Source: Granulicella arctica
GTDB taxonomy: Bacteria; Acidobacteriota; Terriglobia; Terriglobales; Acidobacteriaceae
Reading direction: 5' to 3'
NCBI RefSeq assembly: GCF_013410065.1
Contig: NZ_JACCCW010000002.1
Location: forward strand, 1,302,001 to 1,366,000
Length of the DNA: 64,000 nucleotides
Shown here: positions 9,262 through 18,179 of the stretch, piece by piece
How the letters are laid out: each line of letters opens with the position of its first letter
Position numbering within the stretch: the first letter of the stretch is position 1
Notes under the pieces: generated by a model
Seen by the model: only the letters and a program-made list of their open reading frames with translations
Database searches by the model: none
Told to the model about the DNA's origin: nothing
Translations under genes and position numbers: made by a program

Positions 9262-9764
9262 AGAGAAGGTAAGGCGGGTGCATCAAGCTATTACAGACTG
9301 ACAGAAACAGAACCCCACCCTGACCGTACGCATGTGTCAAAGCGGTGGGGTTCTGTTCGTCGGGTTGTTTCGTAAGCTGCACTTGGAGTGCGCCTCTTCG
9401 TTTTTTGGAAGCCTTTCGATCCCAGCAATACCGGGAAAGTCCTATCCCATCATCCGATGTGAAACGGTCTTTTCCTGATCCGGGTCTGTGAACTCGCGAC
9501 ATGATTCTGCACTGTAGTGCTTCGAATTTGTTGTTCGGGATGACAGGACCGTTCAATTTGAGCCCACCCTCTCACGTCCCACCTCCCTGCGCTCATGAGC
9601 CTGCACATTCCAATAGCTTTTTTATTTATTTCGGGGCATGCATCATCGCGGACTGAAATAATCGAAATTATTTTCCGAGAGCCTTTATCTGCCGAGGTAG
9701 TATTATCCCGCCGGAGCAACAGGCTCTCTCTGGTCTTTATTATTCTCTTTGGGATGGTGACGAC
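9262..9764. other. 503-base intergenic region
   Basis: This region lies between the 37-residue peptide gene and the DUF3761 gene. It holds a perfect 14-bp inverted repeat (9306-9357), a GGGATGACAGG string near 9537 that resembles the tail of the repeat at 211-240, and an AT-rich stretch (about 9605-9760) with TTTTTTATTTATTT and GAAATAATCGAAATTATTTT. The AT-rich part is the likely promoter region of the downstream gene. I find no supported coding frame here. Confidence 0.5.
9306..9357. terminator. Perfect 14-bp hairpin after the small membrane peptide gene
   Basis: AACAGAACCCCACC (9306-9319) is exactly complementary to GGTGGGGTTCTGTT (9344-9357), with a 24-base loop. There is no long T run after it, so it may stop transcription, protect an RNA end, or be a copy of a palindromic repeat family. 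Confidence 0.5.
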
Positions 9765-10277
9765 ATGAAAATGAAACTATGGCTAGCGGCAGCTGCGGCG
9801 GCGGCTTTCGCTCCAATCTTGTTGGTTGCGCAAGCTCCTGCGGGTTCTACCGGACAATGCAAAGATGGCTCCTACACAACAGCAGCAAGCAAGTCCGGGG
9901 CTTGTCGAGGTCACAAGGGTATTCAAACGTGGTATGCCACAACGGGAGCGTCTGCTCCGGCAACAACACCAGCAGCCACAACCAAACCAGCACCAGTCCC
10001 CGCTTCGGCACCTCAACCCACAACAAAGCCAGCAGCAGTCGCAGCTTCGGCACCTCAGCCCGCGAAACCAACACCGACCCCAGCCTCTTCCGGGAGCAGC
10101 AAAGTTGCCGCTGCCGGTGGTGGCCCAGGCTTGGTTTGGGTGAATACCTCATCCAAGGTGTACCACTGCCAAGGTACCGCAAACTATGGCACGACGAAAC
10201 AAGGGAAGTACATGTCGGAGGCTGACGCCAAAGCAATGGGTGCCCATGCCGATCACGGGAAACCCTGTTCGCAATAA
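9765..10277 (+). CDS. Exported DUF3761-type protein with Ala/Pro/Thr linker
   Basis: A 170-residue secreted protein. Residues 1-23 are a signal peptide ending in VAQA. The first domain, GQCKDGSYTTAASKSGACRG followed by HKGIQTWYA, matches DUF3761. A linker of about 55 residues then repeats KPAPVPASAPQPTT and KPAAVAASAPQPAK. The C-terminal domain (LVWVNTSSKVYHCQGTANYG ... GKYMSEADAKAMGAH) resembles a small Cys-containing module often found next to nuclease-like or surface proteins. No function is established. The low-complexity linker keeps other frames open, but only this one has a signal peptide and domains. Confidence 0.75.
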   Translation: MKMKLWLAAAAAAAFAPILLVAQAPAGSTGQCKDGSYTTAASKSGACRGHKGIQTWYATTGASAPATTPAATTKPAPVPASAPQPTTKPAAVAASAPQPAKPTPTPASSGSSKVAAAGGGPGLVWVNTSSKVYHCQGTANYGTTKQGKYMSEADAKAMGAHADHGKPCSQ

Positions 10278-10287
10278 GGAAGTTACA

Positions 10288-10322
10288 CGAAGAGCTTCCT
10301 GCAAATGACAGGAGGCTCTTCG
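10288..10322 (+). terminator. Hairpin terminator downstream of the DUF3761 gene
   Basis: CGAAGAGCTTCCTG (10288-10301) pairs with CAGGAGGCTCTTCG (10309-10322) with one wobble position and a 7-base loop. It begins 11 bases after the stop codon and is followed by a weak T-containing tail (CTTATCTAT). Confidence 0.65.
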
Positions 10323-10380
10323 CTTATCTATAGATCAGCTTGGCTCTTGTCAGTGAATTTTTAGGAGTGATACCTACCCA

Positions 10381-12171
10381 TTACCTGGTTGAGGTCGCCT
10401 CGTCTGCATAGAAATCCGCAATCTGGGCTGCGTAGCGCTGTTCGACCACGCGGCGCTTCATCTTCATGCTCGGTGTCAAGGTTCCGTCCTCTACACTCCA
10501 CTCGTCGGGAACAACGGTGAGGCGTTTCATGCTTTCGTACTGAGAGAGGCTGCGGTTCACCTGATCGACGATGTCCTGATAGAGCTTGACCACTTTGGGG
10601 TCCTTCGACAGCACGTTGCGGTCGCTCGTTGACAGACCCTGCCCCTTTGCCCAACCTTCCAACGCGGCAAAGTTCGGCGAGATGAGAACACATGCGAACT
10701 TATGTTTGTCACCGACGAGTGCTGCCTGTGCAACAAAGGTGTTAGCCTTCAGCTTGTTTTCGATCGGCTGCGGTGCGATCAGCTTTCCTCCGCTCGTCTT
10801 CAACAGCTCTTTCTTGCGGTCTGTGATCGAGAGGAACCCATCTCGATCGATGGCACCGATATCGCCAGTCTTAAACCAGCTATCGGGTGTGAAGGCTTCT
10901 TCGGTCTCTTTTGGCTTCTTCCAGTAACCTTTGAAGACCGCCGGGCCGCGAACCTCCAACTCTCCATCCTGAGCAAAACGGCACTCCATGTTGGAGAGCG
11001 GTTTACCTACTGTGCCGATCCGGTAGGCTTCGGGATAGTTGACCGCGATCACCGGCGAGGTCTCCGTTAGACCATAACCTTCGAGGATGCGGATGCCGGC
11101 GTCGGCGAACCAACCGGCGGTGTCCATGCCAAGCGGCGCACCACCGGAGATGAAGGTCCGGGCGCAGCCGCCAAAGGCCGTGCGAATCTTCGAGAAGACG
11201 AGCTTGTTCGCCAGCTTCCAGCTCAGTGAGCTGGGAGTCTTCCCCTCTAGTGTCTCCTGACGATGTTTCTTGCCTACGCCAATCGCCCAGCGCAAGATAC
11301 GTGACTTGAGGGGAGAGTGCGCCGACTTCCCTTCTACGGCCTGGCGGATCTTCTCGTAGACACGCGGGACCGCAAGAAAGATGGTGGGTTTGACCGCTTG
11401 CATGGAGGGCGCGAGTTGATCGAACTTCGGACAATAGGCAAGCCGGACCTCCTGGCAGATAAGAGCGTAGTCGGTGTGGCGTGCGGTGACGTGCGAGAGC
11501 GGCAGGAACGAGATGCAGCTATCGGTACCGTTGAAGCCCATCGGGCCGGTAGAGATATTGATGTTGCTACCGAGGTTGCCGTGCGTGAGCATGACTCCCT
11601 TGGGCTCGCCCGTTGTGCCTGAGGTATAGATGATTGTGGCCAGGTCAGCGGGCGTGATGGACTTGACCTGTGCATCGAAATCGACGTTCGCCGTCTTCCG
11701 TTCGGGTGCGCCTGACATGAGTGCAGCGAAGCTCTCTGCGTTGGCAAAACTGCCCGAGTCCATGACGACGACGTGCTCGAGCGCGGGCAGGTCTCCCGCT
11801 TCGGCAATCTTCGCGTACTGCTCGGCGGAGGAGACGATGACGACTTTGGCCTCGGAGTCGCGAAGCATGTAGCCGACGTGCTCCGCCGTCAAAGTTGGAT
11901 AGAGCGGCACATCGACAGCGCCAAGCGCCAACGTTGCAAAATCGGTTACGGCCCACTCCCATCGATTCTCTGAGAGCAGAGCAACTCGATCTCCTTTGAT
12001 AATGCCCCATGCCGTCAATACATCGGCCAGAGCCCGTACCCTTCCATACAGCTCGGCAGACGAGATAGGCTTCCACGCTCCATCGGAGTCCTGCCATACC
12101 ATGACTGTTTGCTCACCACGCACGCTGATTCGCGCGAAGACATCGTTGACCGTCGCTACATTAAGAAGCAT
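10381..12171 (-). CDS. Long-chain fatty acid--CoA ligase (AMP-forming)
   Basis: A 596-residue adenylate-forming enzyme that activates long-chain fatty acids to acyl-CoA through an acyl-AMP. The P-loop-like IIYTSGTTGEPKGVMLTHGN is near residue 185, GYGLTETSPVIAVN is the A5 motif, and TGDIGAIDRDGFLSITDRKK is the A7/A8 hinge region. KTSGGKLIAPQPIE carries the lysine side of the C-terminal domain. It belongs to the FadD15-like large form. Its ATG (12169-12171) overlaps the end of the TetR gene by 11 bases and has AGGGA upstream, so the two are translationally coupled. Confidence 0.93.
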   Translation of the reverse strand: MLLNVATVNDVFARISVRGEQTVMVWQDSDGAWKPISSAELYGRVRALADVLTAWGIIKGDRVALLSENRWEWAVTDFATLALGAVDVPLYPTLTAEHVGYMLRDSEAKVVIVSSAEQYAKIAEAGDLPALEHVVVMDSGSFANAESFAALMSGAPERKTANVDFDAQVKSITPADLATIIYTSGTTGEPKGVMLTHGNLGSNINISTGPMGFNGTDSCISFLPLSHVTARHTDYALICQEVRLAYCPKFDQLAPSMQAVKPTIFLAVPRVYEKIRQAVEGKSAHSPLKSRILRWAIGVGKKHRQETLEGKTPSSLSWKLANKLVFSKIRTAFGGCARTFISGGAPLGMDTAGWFADAGIRILEGYGLTETSPVIAVNYPEAYRIGTVGKPLSNMECRFAQDGELEVRGPAVFKGYWKKPKETEEAFTPDSWFKTGDIGAIDRDGFLSITDRKKELLKTSGGKLIAPQPIENKLKANTFVAQAALVGDKHKFACVLISPNFAALEGWAKGQGLSTSDRNVLSKDPKVVKLYQDIVDQVNRSLSQYESMKRLTVVPDEWSVEDGTLTPSMKMKRRVVEQRYAAQIADFYADEATSTR

Positions 12172-12772
12172 GTTCCCTGCCTGACGTGATCCCGTTCAGC
12201 AGCACATTGAGGACCTGTGCCGCGGTTGTCTTCGCATCATAGATGCGCCCTGTGAATACAGCGGAGCTGAGGAGCTCGTCGATTGCGCCGAACATGCAGT
12301 GTGCCACGATGCCGTCGGAGACATCCTTGCGGAAGATGCCCTGAGACTGTCCGCGCCGGATGACCTCGCGAACAAGCTGAATATACTTGACCAGATGGTG
12401 ATGGGAGAACTCGGCGATGAACCTGGCGCTTTGGCGCACCTCGGTTTGCATCAGAATCGCCATATTGCGATCCGCGGTGCTTGTATCGAGGTGAACCTGG
12501 GCAATGTATAGGAGTTGTTCCCGGGGATCGGTGATCGTCTCAAACTGTTCAAGCACTTGTTGGTGGAAGCGGTTGAAGCTTGCATCGATCGCGGTACGCA
12601 GAACATCATCCTTACTCTTGAAGTAGAGGTAGATGGTTCCATCGGCCACACCCGCACGGGCCGCGATTGCGCTTACGGGCGAGTTGAAATAGCCATTCTC
12701 CGCAATGACTTCAACAGCCGCATCGAGAATGCGCTGGTATTTCTCCTTCAAGGACGCGGCTGACGCAGCCAT
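12161..12772 (-). CDS. TetR/AcrR family regulator, FadR-like
   Basis: A 203-residue repressor. The N-terminal helix-turn-helix is clear: ILDAAVEVIAENGYF, SPVSAIAARAGVADGTIYLYFKSKDDVLRTAI (residues about 15-60). The C-terminal ligand domain (EQFETITDPREQLLYIAQVH) resembles TetR-type FadR proteins that sense acyl-CoA. It is the first gene of a two-gene unit with acyl-CoA synthetase, which fits control of fatty acid activation. A palindrome upstream at 12896-12911 is a candidate operator. A GGAGAGGG sequence ends just before the ATG. Confidence 0.88.
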   Translation of the reverse strand: MAASAASLKEKYQRILDAAVEVIAENGYFNSPVSAIAARAGVADGTIYLYFKSKDDVLRTAIDASFNRFHQQVLEQFETITDPREQLLYIAQVHLDTSTADRNMAILMQTEVRQSARFIAEFSHHHLVKYIQLVREVIRRGQSQGIFRKDVSDGIVAHCMFGAIDELLSSAVFTGRIYDAKTTAAQVLNVLLNGITSGREHAS

Positions 12773-12895
12773 ACCCTCTCCGGTAATTGCACTTGCTTTG
12801 ATTCCCGCTTTCGAACCTGTCCGCTTCAGACCGACCTCATCCGCTGGAAATCTCCAGTCAGGTCACTCTAATGAATGTGAGAAGCTTTGCCAATA

Positions 12896-12911
12896 CTGAA
12901 TGGGAATTCAG
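12896..12911. promoter_or_regulatory. Candidate operator palindrome upstream of the TetR gene
   Basis: CTGAAT-GGGA-ATTCAG is a perfect 6-4-6 palindrome about 125 bases before the TetR start. TetR-type FadR proteins are reported to bind TGAATG-centred palindromes, which this resembles. A partial match, ATGAATGTGA, lies close by at 12871-12880. Binding is inferred. Confidence 0.35.
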
Positions 12912-12958
12912 CATGACAAAGTGAATTTTTATACGAAAGAGGATTTCCCTTCTACCGA

Positions 12959-13005
12959 AACCCGCAAGGGCGGCCCGCCAAATCGGCGCTCCGCCCTTGT
13001 GGGTT
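12959..13005 (-). terminator. Terminator of gltB
   Basis: AACCCGCAAGGGCGG (12959-12973) pairs with CCGCCCTTGTGGGTT (12991-13005) with a single mismatch and a 17-base loop. It starts 9 bases beyond the gltB stop in the direction of transcription. Confidence 0.7.
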
Positions 13006-13014
13006 AGAGGAGGG

Positions 13015-16000
13015 TTAGACCTGGGGCTTCGGAGTAAGCCTTACAAAGGCTGCCGCACTCTTCGGCCAATCCGCTAGCATGGTCAGCGCAAGGCTGCTTG
13101 CGGAATCCTCTGCATGGCGGGTGATGAGGGACTTCAGGCTCTCCTGAGACTCGGGATCAGCCTCGGTGAAGCTATCGACGGTGACGAACTCGGGGTGGTA
13201 ACGCTGACCGAGTACGAAGGAACCGTCCGCGTCGTAGATCCAAGCCAGACCACCGGTCATTCCAGCACCGAAGTTCATGCCGGCACGGCCCATGACGACG
13301 ACCGTACCGCCGGTCATGTACTCGCAACCATGGTCTCCAACACCTTCGACTACGGTGATAACGCCCGAGTTGCGGACAGCAAACCGTTCGCCCGCGCGTC
13401 CGGCGGCAAAGAGATAGCCGGAGGTCGCTCCATAGAGAGCCACGTTGCCGAGGATTACATGGTTGCCGCTGTCTTTTGCGGCAAGACCACGAGCCCGGAT
13501 GACGAGCTCGCCTCCTGAGAGGCCCTTACCGACAAAATCGTTGGCCTGCCCGTCGAGTACGAGCTTCATCCCCTCGACAGCGAATGCACCGAAGGATTGC
13601 CCTGCGACTCCCTGGAGATTGAAGGTGACATTGACCGAGACGTCGGCCTGGGCGCGCTGGAGCGAGATTTCGCCAGCCAGCCGGGCTCCAATGGCACGAT
13701 CACAGTTGGCGATGGGCGAATTGACCACATAGGGCACACCATCGAGAATCGCCGCCAATGCAGGCTCGATCCAGGGCTCATCCAGCGCGAGATGTGAGGA
13801 GGGACGATCGTTTCGTCCACCCTCCCAACGCGTCGGCCCCTCGCTTACCTGCGCGAGCAGGGGCTGGAGATCGAGGTTCCCATCAAAACGAACCTGTTCC
13901 AGCAGATCGGTACGGCCGACGGCCGCTTCGATGGAGGGCAACCCGTAGCGCGCGAGCAACTGCCGGAGGTCGCCGGCGAGCTGCTCGAAGAAGCGAACGA
14001 CATGCTCAGGCTTGCCACGGAATTTGGCACGCAGCTCAGGCTTCTGCGTTGCAATGCCGGTAGGACAGGTGTTGAGATGACACTGTCGCGCCATGTCGCA
14101 GCCCAGGACAACCAGAACGGCTGTACCGAAGGCGTATTCGTCCGCACCAAGCAAGGCGGCGATGAGCACATCGCGTGCCGTGGCGAGACCACCATCGGTG
14201 CGCAGACGGACACGGCCACGCATGCCATTCTCCATCAGAACCTGCTGAGCCTCTGCCAGGCCAAGCTCCCACGGATTGCCTGCATACTTGATGCTCGAGA
14301 GCGCCGCAGCTCCCGTTCCGCCGGTGTTTCCGGCGATGACGATGAAGTCCGCGTAAGCCTTCGCGACTCCGGCGGCGACGGTGCCTACGCCACAGCTCGA
14401 AACGAGCTTGACGCCGACAGCCGCACGCGGATTGACGCGTTTGAGATCGAAGATGAGCTGGGCGAGGTCCTCAATGGAGTAGATGTCGTGATGCGGCGGA
14501 GGCGAAATGAGCGAAACGCCTGGTTGGGCGTGGCGAAGGCGTGCAATGAGGCCGCTCACCTTGTAGCCGGGCAACTGACCACCTTCACCGGGCTTCGCGC
14601 CCTGGGCCACCTTGATCTCAATCTCTTCTGCGTGAGCGAGGTACTCCGCGGTGACACCGAACCGGCCCGAGGCGACCTGTTTGATCTTGTTGTTCAACAG
14701 GAGCTCGGAGACTGAGGCGGCCTGTACAACCGGCTCGGCCAGTGCCGTTGCACCCGCAGTGCGGGCCTGCATGGAGCTGAGGCCGTCATTTGAGTGTGTC
14801 TCCACAGGATGCAGCTTGTACACGTCGCGGTCTTCCCCACCCTCTCCTGTGTTCGAGCGACCACCGAGCATATTCATCGCCATGGTGATTGTCTGGTGAG
14901 CTTCTGGACTGAGGGAGCCTAGCGACATCGCGCTGGCGATGAACTTCTTGCACAGGCTAGCCGTGGATTCGACTTCACCAAGGGGAAGCTCTACACCTGC
15001 GGGACGGATCTCCAGCAGATCCCGGAGAACAGCAGGATTGCGGGCGGCAACATCGCGAGAGTAGATTGCAAAGGCATTGGTCGGATCGGCGGGTAAAGCC
15101 ACCCCGCGTGCACTGCCGACGACTGATTGCAGCGCTTTGACCGTCCCCGGCTGCCATGCGTGAGGCTCGGCCAGCTCTGTCTTGCGGAAGCGGACCCATC
15201 CATAGTCAGGGAGATCGGCCGAAGGCGCAGCATCGGCAGGAGCTGCCCGCCAGGTCTCGCGCAGCTGCCGCTCAAGCTCGGCGAAACCGATACCGGAGAG
15301 CGGTGCGGGAGTATCGACGAAGCAGCGGTCGACGACGCTCGCGTGCAGGCCGAGGATATCGAAGAGATGCGCGCCACGATAACTGTCGACGACAGAGATT
15401 CCCATCTTCGACATGACCTTTGCGAGCCCGGCATCCAGCGCCTTGAGCATCTTCCTCTCGCACTCGGCTGGATCAACGCCTGCGGGGGCGAGGCTCAATG
15501 CTGTCTCAAGCGCGAGCCATGGACAGACCGCTCCTGCGCCGTAGCCGATGAGGATGGCGGCGTGATGGATGTCGCGGCAATCGCCGGCCTCGACCGCGAG
15601 ACCTGCGAGAGTCCGCAGACCGGCAGCGACAAGCGCCTGATGGACGACGCCGGTCGCCATCGCCATAGGAATGGGCAGATGAGCCGCGGTGGCTGCACGA
15701 TCAGTCAACATGAGGATGCGGGCACCGCCGTCACGCACCAGCTCGATCGCTTGAGACGCAAGCGTATCGAGTGCCTGGGTAAGGGTCTGCTCCGCTGGGA
15801 AGACGCAGGGTAGCTCCTTCATACGAAGCTCGGACGCGTGAGCGTGCTCCTTCTGGCGTAACGCAGCAACCTGTCCAAGCGAGAGAAAAGGCGAAGACAA
15901 CGACAGGCCGGGGAGCGGCGCGTTCTTGTCCAGCATGTGGGGCCAGGGGCCAAGCCGCGTGTGCAGCGAAACAACACAGGCCTCGCGCAAGGGATCGATC

Positions 16001-17547
16001 GCCGGATTTGTTACCTGCGCAAAACGCTGCCGGAAGAAGGCATAGACCGGGCGTGGGGAGCGTGCGAGGAAGGCAAGCGGCGTATCGTCGCCCATCGACC
16101 AGACGGCATCCTTGCCATCGACGGCCATAGGCTGGAGGATCATCTTGACGTCTTCGCGGGTGTATCCGAAGCCGCGCTGCAGGGCGGCCAACACGTCCGT
16201 CTCCGGCACCGCAACTGCAAGAGGCGTCAGAGGCGCATCCTCAACCAGCTTCGCGTAGGTGGCACCGGCGTCGAAGAGCTCCAGCAGCTCTTCATCCTCA
16301 TAAACCTTGTGTGCAGACAGATCGACGACCAGCATCTGTCCGGGACCAAGGCGGCCGCTGTGTGTGACCTTGTCTGGGTCGAGATCGACCAAGCCTGTCT
16401 CGGAGCCGGCAACGACTAGGCCGTCGCTCGTGATTGCGAACCTGCATGGACGCAGACCGTTGCGGTCCAGAACCGCTCCGACGACCTGGCCATCGCTGAA
16501 GGCGATCGCCGCTGGACCATCCCAGGGCTCGGCGCAATCGGTGTGATAGCGAAGAAAAGAGGAAGACTGATGACCAACGGCAGCGGGCGGCAGCAGAATG
16601 CGGATGGATTCTGAAAGCGTGCGTCCGTTGCGTGAAAGCAACTCGATCGCCTCGTCCAGACTGGTCGAATCTGTGCCGCCCTTGGTCAGGACAGGCTTGC
16701 ACTCGACGGGAAGCGTGGAGTCACGGGCGGCCATGCGAGCGCGGTTTCCCCAGACAGTGTTGATCTCGCCGTTGTGAGCAAGGCTGCGCCCTGGCTGGGC
16801 GCGATGCCAGGTGGGAAGCGTATTTGTCGCGTAGCGCTGGTGGAAGACCGCGAAGGGGGTAACGTAGTCCGGTGAAGCGAGGTCGGGGTAGAACTCAGGC
16901 AGTAGCTTGCCGATGCACATGGCCTTGTAGACCAGCGTCTGGGATGAGAGTGAACAGATATACCCCGTTAGCTTGCCCTGCTCGTGCATGCGCTCAAACT
17001 GCTTGCGCGCGAGATAGAGGCGACGCTCCATGGCAGAGACATCGGCATTAGCGGCATCGACAATAAGGACCTGACGGATCTTTGGCATCGTGCCGAGGGC
17101 GATTTCGCCAAGACACTCCGTCCGTATGGGAACGTCCCGCCATGCTACGGCTTTCAGATCATGCGAAGACAGGCAGCTCTCCAGAAGAGCTTCGGCGCGT
17201 GTTTCATCCGCCGGAATAAAGAGCATGCCGACACCGAGAGTCTGCTCCGGCATCAGGTTGAGACCGGCAGCCTTCACCAGCAAAGTACGAGGCACGGCGG
17301 TCATCACACCGACGCCGTCGCTGCTCTTGCCGTCCGCCGCAATGGCACCGCGATGGGCCAGGCGCTCGAGCGCCGTGAGTGCCTGCTGAAGGATCTCGTG
17401 GGACGGGGTCGCGGCTACGGAGGCCACAAAACCTACACCACAGGAATCATGGTCAAAACGCTCGTCGATGAGCGAAGATTGTCGGCGCGCTACCACAGCG
17501 GACTCACGACATGAAGAAGCAGAAACTGATGTGTTGTACCTGTTCAT
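13015..17547 (-). CDS. gltB: Glutamate synthase large subunit
   Basis: A 1510-residue subunit of glutamate synthase, which makes glutamate from glutamine and 2-oxoglutarate. The N-terminal class II glutaminase domain is exposed after removal of a propeptide; the nucleophile is C36 in HDSCGVGFVAS. The central and FMN-binding synthase domains contain ARTAGATALAEPVVQAAS and LRTDGGLATARDVLIAALLGADEYAFGT. The 3Fe-4S cysteines are in CDMARQCHLNTCPTGIAT, and the C-terminal GXGXG beta-helix holds GKGLSGGELVIR and MTGGTVVVMGRAGMNFGAGM. No gltD small subunit is adjacent. The gene is divergent from argR with an ArgR operator pair between them. Confidence 0.95.
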   Translation of the reverse strand: MNRYNTSVSASSCRESAVVARRQSSLIDERFDHDSCGVGFVASVAATPSHEILQQALTALERLAHRGAIAADGKSSDGVGVMTAVPRTLLVKAAGLNLMPEQTLGVGMLFIPADETRAEALLESCLSSHDLKAVAWRDVPIRTECLGEIALGTMPKIRQVLIVDAANADVSAMERRLYLARKQFERMHEQGKLTGYICSLSSQTLVYKAMCIGKLLPEFYPDLASPDYVTPFAVFHQRYATNTLPTWHRAQPGRSLAHNGEINTVWGNRARMAARDSTLPVECKPVLTKGGTDSTSLDEAIELLSRNGRTLSESIRILLPPAAVGHQSSSFLRYHTDCAEPWDGPAAIAFSDGQVVGAVLDRNGLRPCRFAITSDGLVVAGSETGLVDLDPDKVTHSGRLGPGQMLVVDLSAHKVYEDEELLELFDAGATYAKLVEDAPLTPLAVAVPETDVLAALQRGFGYTREDVKMILQPMAVDGKDAVWSMGDDTPLAFLARSPRPVYAFFRQRFAQVTNPAIDPLREACVVSLHTRLGPWPHMLDKNAPLPGLSLSSPFLSLGQVAALRQKEHAHASELRMKELPCVFPAEQTLTQALDTLASQAIELVRDGGARILMLTDRAATAAHLPIPMAMATGVVHQALVAAGLRTLAGLAVEAGDCRDIHHAAILIGYGAGAVCPWLALETALSLAPAGVDPAECERKMLKALDAGLAKVMSKMGISVVDSYRGAHLFDILGLHASVVDRCFVDTPAPLSGIGFAELERQLRETWRAAPADAAPSADLPDYGWVRFRKTELAEPHAWQPGTVKALQSVVGSARGVALPADPTNAFAIYSRDVAARNPAVLRDLLEIRPAGVELPLGEVESTASLCKKFIASAMSLGSLSPEAHQTITMAMNMLGGRSNTGEGGEDRDVYKLHPVETHSNDGLSSMQARTAGATALAEPVVQAASVSELLLNNKIKQVASGRFGVTAEYLAHAEEIEIKVAQGAKPGEGGQLPGYKVSGLIARLRHAQPGVSLISPPPHHDIYSIEDLAQLIFDLKRVNPRAAVGVKLVSSCGVGTVAAGVAKAYADFIVIAGNTGGTGAAALSSIKYAGNPWELGLAEAQQVLMENGMRGRVRLRTDGGLATARDVLIAALLGADEYAFGTAVLVVLGCDMARQCHLNTCPTGIATQKPELRAKFRGKPEHVVRFFEQLAGDLRQLLARYGLPSIEAAVGRTDLLEQVRFDGNLDLQPLLAQVSEGPTRWEGGRNDRPSSHLALDEPWIEPALAAILDGVPYVVNSPIANCDRAIGARLAGEISLQRAQADVSVNVTFNLQGVAGQSFGAFAVEGMKLVLDGQANDFVGKGLSGGELVIRARGLAAKDSGNHVILGNVALYGATSGYLFAAGRAGERFAVRNSGVITVVEGVGDHGCEYMTGGTVVVMGRAGMNFGAGMTGGLAWIYDADGSFVLGQRYHPEFVTVDSFTEADPESQESLKSLITRHAEDSASSLALTMLADWPKSAAAFVRLTPKPQV

Positions 17548-17630
17548 AGCTCACTATACTTCGCGGCGACATGCCTCGTGGCCGCGACCCTTCACAGAAT
17601 TTGAGAAAATTTATCGACAGGACTAGCGTA

Positions 17631-17668
17631 TATGCATATTTATACATGATAATGTATCTTTATGCACT
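17631..17668. promoter_or_regulatory. Tandem ARG boxes (ArgR operator) between gltB and argR
   Basis: TATGCATATTTATACATG (17631-17648) and AATGTATCTTTATGCACT (17651-17668) are two 18-bp imperfect palindromes, two bases apart. Each fits the WNTGAATWWWWATTCANW consensus at most positions, and the pair spacing matches operators of hexameric ArgR. The pair lies 70 bases before the argR start and 84 before the gltB start, so it could control both genes. Confidence 0.7.
17639..17644 (-). promoter_or_regulatory. Candidate -10 element for gltB inside ARG box 1
   Basis: Read on the minus strand this is TATAAA, a five-of-six match to a sigma-70 -10 box, with GTGCAT 17 bases upstream as a poor -35. If it is the gltB promoter, ArgR bound to box 1 would cover it. 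The assignment is tentative. Confidence 0.3.
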
Positions 17669-17737
17669 AGCGGAGATCGACCTAACCAAGGAATTCACAG
17701 GGCATCAACGAGATCAGGATATTTCTATTTCTAGCAG

Positions 17738-18178
17738 ATGAAACTACAACGTCATACCGAAATCCGTGAACTATTGGCTCAGTCTGCCATTGCCAATCAG
17801 GATGAACTGCGCCGCAAGCTGGCGGAACGCGGATTTCATGTGACCCAGGCGACGTTATCGCGCGATATTCACGAATTGCGGCTTTCGAAAGGACCTTCCG
17901 GCTACTCGTTACCTGCTTCTGCTGTAGCGGAAGAGGACGACCTTCCGGGAATCCGAGATGTGCTGCGGAGCTTCGGCCTTGAAGTCAGGCAGGCCGCGAA
18001 CCTGCTGGTACTGATTACGATCACCAGCGGTGCGCAGCCCATTGCCGCCGGAATCGACTATGAGGACTGGCCCGAGGTCGTCGGCACGATTGCAGGAGAC
18101 GACACCGTGCTCATCATCTGCCCGGATGAGAAAAAGGCAAGCGTGTTGAAGATGAGAATGGATGAGTTGATTGGCTGA
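17738..18178 (+). CDS. argR: Arginine repressor ArgR
   Basis: A 146-residue transcription regulator of arginine metabolism. The N-terminal winged helix contains the SR-type motif ATLSRDIHELRL (about residues 44-55). The C-terminal hexamerisation and arginine-binding domain contains IAGDDTVLIICPDEKKA, where the GDDT segment is the arginine-binding aspartate pair. It is the first gene of the arginine operon, with two ARG boxes 70 bases upstream, so autoregulation together with the whole operon is likely. Confidence 0.93.
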   Translation: MKLQRHTEIRELLAQSAIANQDELRRKLAERGFHVTQATLSRDIHELRLSKGPSGYSLPASAVAEEDDLPGIRDVLRSFGLEVRQAANLLVLITITSGAQPIAAGIDYEDWPEVVGTIAGDDTVLIICPDEKKASVLKMRMDELIG

Positions 18179-18179
18179 C

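Noticed and set aside
9245..9556. 103-codon minus-strand frame in the gap before the DUF3761 gene
   Set aside because: It runs through a perfect hairpin and repeat-like DNA and has no protein features.
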